Position numbers and translations under genes: made by a program. This document shows positions 8,258 to 16,475 of a stretch of DNA of 64,000 nt, in pieces (position 1 is the first letter of the stretch; every line of letters starts with the position of its first letter). The notes beneath the pieces are model-generated. The model saw nothing but the letters and a program-made list of their open reading frames with translations, was not told the origin of the DNA and searched no databases. The stretch is from Sphingobium cloacae. GTDB lineage: Bacteria; Pseudomonadota; Alphaproteobacteria; Sphingomonadales; Sphingomonadaceae. The stretch covers positions 3,599,001 to 3,663,000 of the forward strand of contig NZ_AP017655.1 in the NCBI RefSeq assembly GCF_002355855.1, in the 5' to 3' direction.

Positions 8258-9226
8258 ATGTCCCGCGCCGCCGTCCTCCTCATCAATCTGGGCACGCCCG
8301 ACGCGCCGGACGCCGCTTCGGTCCGGCGCTATCTGGCCGAATTCCTGTCCGATCCGCGCGTCGTGGAAATCCCGCAGCTCTTGTGGCAGCCGATCCTGCG
8401 CGGGCCGATCCTGCTCACGCGCCCGCGCAAGTCCGCCCACGCCTATGCGCAGGTCTGGACGGAGGAGGGCTCCCCGCTCGCGGTCAACACCCGCGCCGCC
8501 GCCGCCGCGCTGGCGGGACGGTTCGGGGGGCGGGTGACGGTCGACTGGGCCATGCGCTATGGCCGTCCGTCGATCGCCGCGCGGCTCGCGGCGCTGGGGG
8601 AGGCGGGGTGCGATCGCATCCTGCTCGCGCCGCTCTATCCGCAATATTGCGCGGCGACCACGGCGACCGCCTTCGATTGCGCGGCGGAGGCCCTGGGCAG
8701 GATGCGCGCCCAGCCCGCCATCCGCACCCTGCCGCCCTATTTCGACGATCCGGCCTATATCGCGGCGCTCGAGGCTTCGACCCGGCGCCAGTTGGCGGCG
8801 CTCGATTTCGAACCCGACCTGCTGATCGCCAGCTTCCACGGCATGCCGGAGCGGACGCGGGATCTGGGAGACCCCTATCATGCCCAGTCCCTTGAAACCG
8901 CGCGCCTGATGGAAGAGGCGCTGGGAAGGGAGGTCCGGGTCACTTTCCAGTCGCGTTTCGGGCGCGCCAAATGGCTGGGGCCGGCCACCGACGACGTGCT
9001 CAAAAGCCTGCCTTCGCAGGGCATCCGCAAGGTCGCTGTGATGACCCCCGGCTTTTCGGCCGATTGCCTCGAAACGATCGAGGAGATCGGCATTCGCGGA
9101 CGGGATGATTTTATCGCCGGAGGGGGGCAAAAATTCGCTCGTCTGGCTTGTTTGAACGCCTCTGAGGAGGCTATCAAACTGTATGAGAATCTGATCCGCC
9201 GGGAACTGGCGGGATGGATGGAGTGA
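8258..9226 (+). CDS. hemH: Ferrochelatase
   Basis: A 322-residue protein. The start AAVLLINLGTPDAP, the segment LLAPLYPQY and the signature SFHGMPERT (metal-binding His at 194) identify ferrochelatase. It inserts Fe2+ into protoporphyrin IX in the last step of haem synthesis. Length is normal for class I bacterial enzymes. The start codon follows the preceding stop by 3 bases, so it is probably translated from the same message as the molybdopterin enzyme. Confidence 0.96.
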   Translation: MSRAAVLLINLGTPDAPDAASVRRYLAEFLSDPRVVEIPQLLWQPILRGPILLTRPRKSAHAYAQVWTEEGSPLAVNTRAAAAALAGRFGGRVTVDWAMRYGRPSIAARLAALGEAGCDRILLAPLYPQYCAATTATAFDCAAEALGRMRAQPAIRTLPPYFDDPAYIAALEASTRRQLAALDFEPDLLIASFHGMPERTRDLGDPYHAQSLETARLMEEALGREVRVTFQSRFGRAKWLGPATDDVLKSLPSQGIRKVAVMTPGFSADCLETIEEIGIRGRDDFIAGGGQKFARLACLNASEEAIKLYENLIRRELAGWME

Positions 9227-9261
9227 GTGAGGGTTTCCGGTTGAATTTTTAGGAGGGTTTT

Positions 9262-9984
9262 ATGAGCAAGGTTGCTGTCGTCACGGGCGGAACGCGCGGT
9301 ATCGGTGAAGCGATCAGTCTGGCCCTCAGGGAAATGGGTTATACGGTGGCCGCCAACTATGCGGGCAATGACGAAAAGGCGCGCGCCTTTTCCGACAGGA
9401 CCGGCATAGAGGCCTTCCGATGGGATGTGGGCGATCATCAGGCCTGCCTCGACGGGTGCGCGGCCATCGCGGAAAAACTGGGCCCGATCGATATCGTCAT
9501 CAACAATGCGGGCATCACGCGCGACGGCGTGCTGGCGCGGATGAGCTTCGACGACTGGAATGAAGTGATGCGCATCAACCTGGGCGGCTGCTTCAACATG
9601 GCGAAGGCGACCTTCGGCGGCATGCGGGAACGGGGCTGGGGCCGCATCGTCAATATCGGTTCGGTCAATGGGCAGGCCGGTCAATATGGGCAGGTGAACT
9701 ATGCCGCGGCCAAATCCGGCATCCACGGCTTTACCAAGGCGCTGGCGCAGGAAGGCGCGAAATACGGCATCACCGTGAACGCCATCGCGCCCGGCTATAT
9801 CGACACCGACATGGTCGCCGCCGTTCCGCCCGCCGTTCTGGAAAAGATCGTGGCGAAGATTCCGGTCGGCCGTCTCGGCCATGCCAGCGAGATCGCGCGC
9901 GGCGTCGCTTTCCTGTGCAGCGAGGAAGCCGGTTTCGTCACCGGCAGCACATTGTCCATCAATGGCGGGCAGCACATGTATTGA
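9262..9984 (+). CDS. phbB: Acetoacetyl-CoA reductase (SDR family)
   Basis: A 240-residue short-chain dehydrogenase: GGTRGIG nucleotide-binding motif at 9-15, NNAG at 81-84 and the catalytic triad S134, Y147, K151. The stretch NIGSVNGQAGQYGQVNYAAA is diagnostic of PhaB/PhbB acetoacetyl-CoA reductases rather than FabG. It makes (R)-3-hydroxybutyryl-CoA with NADPH for polyhydroxybutyrate. The polymerase and thiolase genes are not nearby. A strong TAGGAGGG ribosome site precedes the ATG. Confidence 0.92.
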   Translation: MSKVAVVTGGTRGIGEAISLALREMGYTVAANYAGNDEKARAFSDRTGIEAFRWDVGDHQACLDGCAAIAEKLGPIDIVINNAGITRDGVLARMSFDDWNEVMRINLGGCFNMAKATFGGMRERGWGRIVNIGSVNGQAGQYGQVNYAAAKSGIHGFTKALAQEGAKYGITVNAIAPGYIDTDMVAAVPPAVLEKIVAKIPVGRLGHASEIARGVAFLCSEEAGFVTGSTLSINGGQHMY

Positions 9985-10253
9985 TGGGGGAGGATGAGGC
10001 TCCGCCGGCCCGGTCCGCCGGGGCCTCTCCCTTCGCGCCGCCCGCCAAGCGGAGCGTGACGATCGCTGGTCATCAGACCGCGATCAGCCTTGAACCGATT
10101 TTCTGGGAAGCGCTGCGCGCGCGGGCGGGGGAAGAGGGGATACCGCTCAACGCCCTGATCGCCCGCATCGATGCGGCGCGCCTGGCCGCGCCGCGCCCGC
10201 CCAATCTGGGCAGCGCCATCCGCTGCTGGCTGTTTTCTGTGACAATTGGATGA
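9984..10253 (+). CDS. Ribbon-helix-helix domain protein (RHH_4-like)
   Basis: An 89-residue protein whose start overlaps the phbB stop (TGATG). The core, KRSVTIAGHQTAISLEPIFW followed by LNALIARIDAAR, matches the RHH_4 family of small DNA-binding proteins: an N-terminal beta strand followed by two helices. The segment NLGSAIRCWLF ends the domain. Coupling to phbB could mean a role in storage-polymer metabolism, but the family's targets are not well known and this is inference. Confidence 0.82.
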   Translation: MGEDEAPPARSAGASPFAPPAKRSVTIAGHQTAISLEPIFWEALRARAGEEGIPLNALIARIDAARLAAPRPPNLGSAIRCWLFSVTIG

Positions 10254-10259
10254 CAGCAC

Positions 10260-10300
10260 ATAAGAATTATTCTCAATAGCATTGACTCTGAGAACAACTC
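10260..10300 (+). promoter_or_regulatory. Fur-box-like operator upstream of the siderophore receptor
   Basis: The AT-rich stretch AAGAATTATTCTCAATAGCA at 10262 contains the palindrome AGAATTATTCT, close to half sites of the Fur box. A similar but weaker repeat (CTCGCAATAGCA) follows about 32 bases later. It lies 40-80 bp before the receptor start, where an iron-responsive operator would be expected. Confidence 0.6.
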
Positions 10301-10340
10301 GCAATAGCAGGCCCTCGACAACAAAAGGGGGCTTCTGTTC

Positions 10341-12803
10341 ATGTCCATATCCACACATATCCCGTCTTTCCTGGCGCTTAGCTGCGTCGGTGCGATCGCG
10401 ATCGCAACCGGCGCGCACGCGCAGGATGACGCCCAGGCGCCGAAGCTGGGGGGCGTCACCGTCACCGACACCGCGATCGACGAATCCGAGGTGAAGGTCG
10501 ATCGCGCCGACTCGCCCAAATATGTCCGCCCGCTGGTGGACATGCCGCAGACCATCACCGTCATCAGCAAGGCGAGCATCCAGCAGCAGAATCTGCTGAC
10601 CCTGCGCGACGTGCTCCAGACGGTGCCCGGCATCACCTTCGGCGCGGGCGAGGGCGGCTTTGGCTATGGCGACCGCATCATCCTGCGCGGTCAGGATGCG
10701 AAGAACGACGTGACCGTGGACGGCGTGCGGTCCGGCGCCTTCCTCAACCGCAACGAAGTCTATAATATCGAACAGGTCGAAGTCACCAACGGCGCCAATT
10801 CGGTGTATAGCGGCGGCGGTTCGGTCGCGGGCACGATCAACCTGGTGACCAAGCGTCCGCTGGCCGACGACCGGACCGTGCTGAACGCCGGCATCGGCAC
10901 CGACAATTATTATCGCGCCACCGTCGACGCGAACAAGCGGCTGGGCGATCTGGTCGCCGTCCGCATCAACGCGGTCTATCACGAAAACGACGTGCCCGGC
11001 CGCGATGTGGAGGATTACAAGCGCTGGGGCATCGCGCCCGCCATCACCATCGGCATCGACGGTCCGACCAGCCTGACGATCCAGGCCGAACATCTGGATG
11101 ACAAGGCGATGCCGCAATATGGCATCCGCTATTATGCGAACAATGGCGGCTTCCTGCCCGAATTCGACCGCAGCGGCTATTACGGGTTCGCCAATCTCGA
11201 CCAGCAGAACAGCAAGACCGATTCCCTTCAGGCGATCTTCAGCCATGCCTTCAGCGACCGGGTGAAGATCCGCAACCTCACCCGCTATGAACATGTGCGC
11301 CAGAACACGATCACCAGCCAGCCGAACGGCCTGTTCTGCCTGGCGTCCACCGGCCGGCAGCCCATGAACATCGACGGGGTGGAGGCGCCCTGCACGGCCA
11401 CGGTGTCGGGCGCGACGGTCACCGCTCCGCCGGGCTATTACCTGCCGACCGGCGGCCGCGGCACGCAGCGCCTCATTTCCAACGAAACCGCCTATAACCA
11501 GTTCGACATCATCGGCGAATTCGCGACGGGCGGCATCGAGCACAGCCTGACGCTCGGCGTGTCGGCGCTGTGGGAGAAATATCGCCAGACGCAGGGCAGC
11601 CTGCCGCGCAATCCGGACGGCACCACGCCTTCCTTCCCGCTCGTCAACATCTCCAACCCCGGTCAGGTGATCCAGGGGCCGGCGGGCTATGTCTACGGCA
11701 ACAACGACTATAATGGCCCGATCAACTTCATCCTGTCCAGCAAGAATATCGGCGTGCAGACCAGCTATGCCGCCTATCTGTTCGACGCGATGAAGTTCAC
11801 CGACTGGTTCGAACTCAACGGCGGCATCCGCTATGAGAAGGTGAAGGGCCGCAACAGCACGTTCAGCTACCAGACCACCGGTCCCGACATCGGCGAGCTG
11901 GTCGAATATGTGCCGGGTGTCAGCACCAGCTACAACCCGAACTATACGCGCCTTAGCGACAACCTGTTTTCCTATCGCATCGGCGCGGTCGTCAAGCCGA
12001 TGCCGGAGATGAGCATCTATGCCGCCTTCGGCAATTCCAGGCTGCCGTCCAAGGCATCGGTCGACGGCGGCTGTTCCCTGCCCAATCCCATCACGGGCCT
12101 CAATGGCAACTGCAACCTCAAGCCGGAAACCACGCGCAATTATGAGATCGGCGTCAAGGCGGAGCTGTTCGACAGGCAGTTGCTGCTGACCGCCGCCTTG
12201 TTCCGCAACGACCGCAATTCGATCAAGCTCGCGTCCGGCGATCCGGCGCTGCCCGACCAGACGCTGGACGGCAAGCAGCGGGTGGAGGGCCTGTCGCTCG
12301 GCGCTTCGGGCAACATCACGCCCAACTGGACGATTTCGGCCAATTACATGTATCTGAAATCGAAGGTCCGGCAGGGCGTTTCCAACTACTGCCTCGCCCA
12401 TCCCGGCCCGGACTGCGGCAACAGCGCGGCCTTCCCCGATCCGACGGCCGGCAGCCTGTTGCAGAACACGCCCAAACATTCGGGCAGCCTGTTCACCACC
12501 TATCGCCTGCCCTTCGGCCTGGAACTGGGCTACGGCCTGACCTATCAGGGCCGCTTCCTGCTCAACTATCCCAACAATAGCCAGCTTCAGGCCGGGGCCT
12601 ACGTGCCCTATCGGGTGCCCAGCTACACGATCCACCGGTTCATGGCGTCCTACCCGGTCACGGAAAATCTGACCGCGCAGGTCAACGTCCAGAATTTCAC
12701 CAACAAGAAATATGTGACGACGGTGCGCAACGCGGTGGGCGGCAGCTGGGCCCAGCCCGCGCCGACGCGTTCGGCCGTGTTCAGCCTGAACTACAGCTTC
12801 TGA
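10341..12803 (+). CDS. TonB-dependent siderophore receptor
   Basis: An 820-residue outer-membrane receptor. Residues 1-27 form a signal peptide ending AHA before QDD. A plug domain follows (MPQTITVISKASIQQQNLLT; YNIEQVEVTNGANSVYSGGG), then a 22-strand-type barrel ending with the aromatic terminus FSLNYSF. The sequence is of the FhuA/Fiu-like siderophore class (TIGR01783 type). It takes up ferric siderophore, probably catecholate given the Fiu/PiuC context. The upstream Fur-like box and the downstream tonB and piuC genes support iron control. Start chosen at ATG 10341 for the signal peptide. Confidence 0.93.
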   Translation: MSISTHIPSFLALSCVGAIAIATGAHAQDDAQAPKLGGVTVTDTAIDESEVKVDRADSPKYVRPLVDMPQTITVISKASIQQQNLLTLRDVLQTVPGITFGAGEGGFGYGDRIILRGQDAKNDVTVDGVRSGAFLNRNEVYNIEQVEVTNGANSVYSGGGSVAGTINLVTKRPLADDRTVLNAGIGTDNYYRATVDANKRLGDLVAVRINAVYHENDVPGRDVEDYKRWGIAPAITIGIDGPTSLTIQAEHLDDKAMPQYGIRYYANNGGFLPEFDRSGYYGFANLDQQNSKTDSLQAIFSHAFSDRVKIRNLTRYEHVRQNTITSQPNGLFCLASTGRQPMNIDGVEAPCTATVSGATVTAPPGYYLPTGGRGTQRLISNETAYNQFDIIGEFATGGIEHSLTLGVSALWEKYRQTQGSLPRNPDGTTPSFPLVNISNPGQVIQGPAGYVYGNNDYNGPINFILSSKNIGVQTSYAAYLFDAMKFTDWFELNGGIRYEKVKGRNSTFSYQTTGPDIGELVEYVPGVSTSYNPNYTRLSDNLFSYRIGAVVKPMPEMSIYAAFGNSRLPSKASVDGGCSLPNPITGLNGNCNLKPETTRNYEIGVKAELFDRQLLLTAALFRNDRNSIKLASGDPALPDQTLDGKQRVEGLSLGASGNITPNWTISANYMYLKSKVRQGVSNYCLAHPGPDCGNSAAFPDPTAGSLLQNTPKHSGSLFTTYRLPFGLELGYGLTYQGRFLLNYPNNSQLQAGAYVPYRVPSYTIHRFMASYPVTENLTAQVNVQNFTNKKYVTTVRNAVGGSWAQPAPTRSAVFSLNYSF

Positions 12804-12839
12804 CCCGCAAGTCCCCGGCGTGTCCCGGCCGGGGAAAAA

Positions 12840-12895
12840 GGGGCGGGCGGCGGTACTCTCCCACCTCCTCGGACCGCTGCCCGCCCCATCCTTTT
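12840..12895 (+). terminator. Terminator after the siderophore receptor
   Basis: A 14-bp stem, GGGGCGGGCGGCGG (12840-12853) against CCGCTGCCCGCCCC (12874-12887) with one wobble pair, is followed by ATCCTTTT. It ends the receptor transcript before the separate tonB promoter. Confidence 0.7.
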
Positions 12896-12925
12896 GCGCT
12901 GGATCAAGGATCGGTTTCGCGAAAT

Positions 12926-12946
12926 CTGCAATTGATTCGCATTAAT
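12926..12946 (+). promoter_or_regulatory. Fur-box-like site upstream of tonB
   Basis: TGCAATTGATTCGCATTA at 12928 resembles iron-box sequences of the type TGCAAATGATTCTCATT, 30-45 bp before the tonB start. It is weaker than the site before the receptor but in the right place for iron control. Confidence 0.45.
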
Positions 12947-12975
12947 GTTCGCGATATGGGCTTTCCGGCCCAGGG

Positions 12976-13761
12976 ATGAAAGAAGGCGGGATCATGCTGT
13001 CGGTAGCAGAAGACCGGATCGACGAGATGGTGGAGGGCTCCACGGCGCAGCCGCCCTCCGCCCTTCGCCGTGCCGCCCTGGTCCTGCCCGGAACGCCGGC
13101 GAACGTCCGGAACGACGCGAGCCGTTTCGGACAGGGGCGCAGGCTCAATCTCCCGGCCATAACCGCCATCATCCTCGTCCATGCGGCGCTTCTCTATGCG
13201 CTGGTTCAGGTGCGGCAGCATGTCATCGAAGCGCGCGAGGCGAAGCTCACCGTTATCAACCTGACGCCACCGCCGCCGCCGCCGCCGGCCGAAAGCCCTC
13301 CACCGCCGCCCTCCCGGCCGGAAATCGTCGCGCCGCCGCCTCTGGTGCAGGTGCCGGCGCCGCCCGTCCCGCTGGTGGCGACGACTCCCGACCCGGTGCC
13401 TGTCCCGATCCCCATGCCCGTCATGTCGCCGCCGGGGCCTCCCGCGCCGCCGGCCCCGCCCAGCATCGTTCAGGCCGGGGATCTGGGCACGCAGATGGTG
13501 GCGGGCAAGCCGCCGCGCTATCCCGTCGAAAGCCGCCGCAAGCATGAGCAGGGCACGGTCGTTCTGTCCCTGACGCTGGGCGCGGACGGAAGCGTCGAAA
13601 GCATCGCCATCGCGCAAAGCAGCGGCTTCAAGCGGCTGGACGACGCGGCGCGCGATGCCGTCCGGGGCTGGCGCTGGAAGCCGACCATCCGCGACGGTCG
13701 GCCCACGCGCGTCAGGGGCGTGGTGGAAATCCCCTTCGTCCTGCGGACCGGCGCGGCCTGA
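12976..13761 (+). CDS. TonB-family energy transducer
   Basis: A 261-residue protein with the classical TonB plan. A cytoplasmic tail of about 59 residues is unusually long. One membrane helix is at 60-78 ([18 protein letters not shown]). A proline-rich periplasmic spacer spans about 97-170 and includes runs of PPPP. The C-terminal domain contains [18 protein letters not shown] and the end [10 protein letters not shown]. It couples the proton-motive force, through ExbB/ExbD (not in this window), to receptors such as the one upstream. The order receptor, tonB, piuC suggests a dedicated iron module. Confidence 0.9.
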   Translation: MKEGGIMLSVAEDRIDEMVEGSTAQPPSALRRAALVLPGTPANVRNDASRFGQGRRLNLPAITAIILVHAALLYALVQVRQHVIEAREAKLTVINLTPPPPPPPAESPPPPPSRPEIVAPPPLVQVPAPPVPLVATTPDPVPVPIPMPVMSPPGPPAPPAPPSIVQAGDLGTQMVAGKPPRYPVESRRKHEQGTVVLSLTLGADGSVESIAIAQSSGFKRLDDAARDAVRGWRWKPTIRDGRPTRVRGVVEIPFVLRTGAA

Positions 13762-13810
13762 AAAGCGCCCGCCTTTCGCTAATCACCAGTCCGTTTCGAG
13801 TGACAGGCCC

Positions 13811-14494
13811 ATGTTGATCGCCATTCCCCGATTGCTCGACGCGCAGGCCCTGCGCGCCGTCCGCGACCTGATCGACCGGGCGCAATGGGTCGATGGCAAT
13901 GTCACCTCCGGCCATCAGTCGGCGCTCGCCAAGCGCAATCTGCAACTGCCCGAAACCGCGCCCGAAGCCCGGCAGGCGGGGCAGATGGTGCTGGATGCGC
14001 TCGGCCAGTCCCCCCTGTTCATCGCGGCGGCGCTGCCGCTCAGGATATTCCCGCCCCTGTTCAACAGCTATGCGGGCGGGCAGGCGTTCGGCACCCATGT
14101 CGACAATGCGGTGCGGATTCAGGCGGGGACCGGCTTTCGCGTCCGCTCCGATCTGTCGATGACGGTCTTTCTGGAAGAACCGGAAGCCTATGACGGCGGC
14201 GAACTCACCATCGAAACCCATTTCGGCGTGCAGCAGGTCAAGCTCGCGGCGGGCGACGCGGTGCTCTACCCCTCATCCTCGCTGCATCGGGTGGAGCCGG
14301 TCACGCGCGGGCGGCGCGTGGCGAGCTTCTTCTGGTTGCAATCCATGATCCGCGACGATGCCGCGCGCCAGATGCTGTTCGATCTCGACAGCAGCATCCA
14401 GGCGCTGGCCGCCGATCTCGGCCATGGCGACGCGCAGGTGATCCGCCTGACGGGCGTCTATCACAATCTTCTCCGCCGATGGTCCGACGCATGA
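13811..14494 (+). CDS. PiuC/PKHD-type Fe(II)/2-oxoglutarate hydroxylase
   Basis: A 227-residue protein of the PKHD-type hydroxylase family. The iron-binding HxD is in [10 protein letters not shown], and the distal His is in [11 protein letters not shown]. The N-terminus [20 protein letters not shown] is typical of PiuC/YbiX, which are found beside TonB siderophore receptors (PiuA, Fiu). The natural substrate is not established. ATG 13811 is the first in-frame start giving the family N-terminus; upstream codons belong to the end of tonB. Confidence 0.9.
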   Translation: MLIAIPRLLDAQALRAVRDLIDRAQWVDGNVTSGHQSALAKRNLQLPETAPEARQAGQMVLDALGQSPLFIAAALPLRIFPPLFNSYAGGQAFGTHVDNAVRIQAGTGFRVRSDLSMTVFLEEPEAYDGGELTIETHFGVQQVKLAAGDAVLYPSSSLHRVEPVTRGRRVASFFWLQSMIRDDAARQMLFDLDSSIQALAADLGHGDAQVIRLTGVYHNLLRRWSDA

Positions 14495-14585
14495 TCCGCC
14501 GTTCCCCTTTGGCCTGGGCGGCGATCGCGCTATAAGCGGCCGGGGCGCCCGCCGCCCTTCCCGCCAGACGAAAGAACCGTCCCGA

Positions 14586-15419
14586 ATGCCGCCATCCCAT
14601 CGCCCGGTGCCTATCAGCCGGATTGCCGCTCCCCTCGTCGCCGCCGCCATCGAGGCCGGGCAGGCGATCATGACGATTTACGATGCCGGTTTTTCGGTCG
14701 AGATCAAATCGGACAACAGCCCCGTGACGCAGGCCGACGCCGCCGGGGAAAAGATCATCCTCGCGGCGCTGGCGCAGGTGGCGGGCGACATTCCCGTGAT
14801 CGCGGAGGAGGAAGTGGCCGCTGGCCGCATCCCGCGGACGGACGGCACCTTCTTCCTCGTCGATCCGCTCGACGGCACCAGGGAATTTGTCCAGCGGCGC
14901 GGCGACTTCACCGTCAACATCGCCCTTGTCGAAGACCGGCAGCCGGTTTTCGGCATCGTCTATGCCCCGGCAAAGGGCCGCATCTTCGTGGGCGACGTGC
15001 GGGGCAACGCCGCATGGAGCGCGCCGGTCTCCCGCGAAGGCGCGATCGGACGGCGCGCGCCCATCCATGTCCGCGACCGGCCCCGCGACGGCCTGTCCGT
15101 GGTGGCGTCCCAATCCCACAATACGCCGGAAACTGACGCCTATCTCGATCAGTTCGACGTGGCCGAGCGGCTGTCCTTCGGCTCCTCGCTCAAGATCTGC
15201 GTGGTCGCCGCGGGGGAGGCGGACCTGTATCCGCGCCTCGCCCCGACCTGCGAATGGGACATCGGCGCGGGCGACGCCATATTGCGCGCCGCCGGGGGGA
15301 AGCTGCTGGCGCCCGACGGCGCGCCCATGCGCTATGGCAAGGATCGTTTCTTCAATCCCGGCTTCGTCGCGGCGGGCGACATCGACCCGCCGCCCATCGC
15401 GCCCTTCATGGCGGCATAA
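14586..15419 (+). CDS. cysQ: 3'(2'),5'-bisphosphate nucleotidase
   Basis: A 277-residue member of the inositol-monophosphatase superfamily. The metal site is FFLVDPLDGTREFVQRRGDF, where CysQ has DPLDGT-x-EF, and the second motif is CEWDIGAGDAIL. It removes the 3'-phosphate from PAP made during sulfate assimilation. It stands alone, with the leftward LysR gene ending 30 bp after its stop. Confidence 0.93.
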   Translation: MPPSHRPVPISRIAAPLVAAAIEAGQAIMTIYDAGFSVEIKSDNSPVTQADAAGEKIILAALAQVAGDIPVIAEEEVAAGRIPRTDGTFFLVDPLDGTREFVQRRGDFTVNIALVEDRQPVFGIVYAPAKGRIFVGDVRGNAAWSAPVSREGAIGRRAPIHVRDRPRDGLSVVASQSHNTPETDAYLDQFDVAERLSFGSSLKICVVAAGEADLYPRLAPTCEWDIGAGDAILRAAGGKLLAPDGAPMRYGKDRFFNPGFVAAGDIDPPPIAPFMAA

Positions 15420-15449
15420 GGCGGCGGTCTTCCTGCCCCCGCGCCTCGC

Positions 15450-16367
15450 TTAGGGGAGGCGGGCATGATCCGGCGCCAGCCTTTCGCTTCGGCCCGAAGC
15501 CAGCGTGACCTGCTGCTGCAACCATGCCCCGACCGCCGCGATGCGGGCGACCTTGCGCAGGTCTTCATGCGTCACCAGCCAGAAATGGCGCACGATCTCC
15601 ACCTTGTCGGCCATCAGTTCGATCAGGTCCGGATCGCGATGCGCGATGAAGTCGGGCAGGACGCCGATGCCGCTGCCGTCGCGGACCATGCGATATTGCA
15701 TGTTGATGCTGGTGGCTCGCAGATGCGCCTCCAGCCCCGTCTCCACCTCGTCCAGATAGTCGAGTTCGGGCGAGAAGATGAACTCCGGCACATAGCCGAC
15801 CAGCATATGGTCGCGCAGTTGGGATGGCCGCTCCGGGCGTCCCGCCCGCGCCAGATAATCCGCCGACGCATAAAGGTGCAGCCGATATTCGCCCAGCCGC
15901 TTGACCGACAGCCGCCCGCGCTGCGGCCGCGCCAGCATCAGCGCCATGTCCGCTTCCCGCTTCGACGGGTTGAGGAAACCGGACGCGGTGATGAGGTCCA
16001 GCCTGATGCCCGGATGCCGCCGCGAGAATTGGGCGAGGCTCGGCGCGAGCAGCCATGTCCCGAAACCCTCCGCCACCGACAGCCGCACCTGTCCGGCCAG
16101 CTGCTGCTCCTGTCCCGCCACGTCCTCGATCGCGGAGAAGGCCGCGCTTTCGATGGCTTCGGCATGGCCCAGCAAAGCCTGCCCTCGCGCCGTCAGCGCC
16201 CGCTCGCCCGATGCCATCTCGAACAGATCGGCCCCCAGCGCTTTTTCCAGCCGCGCCAGCCGCCGCATGATCGTGGTCGCGTCGATCCCCAGCTCCCGCG
16301 CCGCCGGAGCGATCTTGCGCGCCCGCGCCACCGCCAGAAAGACGCGCAGGTCGTCCCAGTCGAACAT
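15450..16367 (-). CDS. LysR-family transcriptional regulator
   Basis: A 305-residue protein starting MFDWDDLRVFLAVARARKIA, with an N-terminal helix-turn-helix (PAARELGIDATTIMRRLARLE) and a substrate-binding domain. I chose the ATG at 16367 because residues before it lack LysR similarity and fall in the promoter region. It is divergent from mmsA with a 108-bp gap full of palindromes, the usual place for LysR control of the neighbouring operon. It therefore probably controls the valine operon, but direct evidence is lacking. Confidence 0.9.
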   Translation of the reverse strand: MFDWDDLRVFLAVARARKIAPAARELGIDATTIMRRLARLEKALGADLFEMASGERALTARGQALLGHAEAIESAAFSAIEDVAGQEQQLAGQVRLSVAEGFGTWLLAPSLAQFSRRHPGIRLDLITASGFLNPSKREADMALMLARPQRGRLSVKRLGEYRLHLYASADYLARAGRPERPSQLRDHMLVGYVPEFIFSPELDYLDEVETGLEAHLRATSINMQYRMVRDGSGIGVLPDFIAHRDPDLIELMADKVEIVRHFWLVTHEDLRKVARIAAVGAWLQQQVTLASGRSERLAPDHARLP

Positions 16368-16380
16368 CCCTTTCCCCTGA

Positions 16381-16422
16381 CTGCATTTTTGCAGTATCAA
16401 CATGCGAAACTTCGCCGTTGAT
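16381..16422. promoter_or_regulatory. Palindromes in the lysR-mmsA intergenic region
   Basis: CTGCATTTTTGCAG (16381-16394) has a T-N11-A core. It is followed by a nested palindrome in which ATCAAC (16396-16401) pairs with GTTGAT (16417-16422) around GCGAA-AC-TTCGC. These fit LysR-type recognition and activation sites between the divergent starts. Confidence 0.6.
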
Positions 16423-16475
16423 TGCAAATACACGCTATGGCTAGTGCTGCGTCAACATAAGGGAAAGGACCGTCC

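Noticed and set aside
5999..9130. A very long open frame (over 1,000 codons) on the minus strand opposite the molybdopterin enzyme and hemH
   Set aside because: It is a shadow in GC-rich DNA: no family motifs, Arg/Gly/Ala/His bias, and it covers two well-identified genes on the other strand.
9795..12635. A long minus-strand open frame across the siderophore receptor
   Set aside because: The receptor on the plus strand has a signal peptide, plug, barrel and Fur-like site; the antisense frame has no family.
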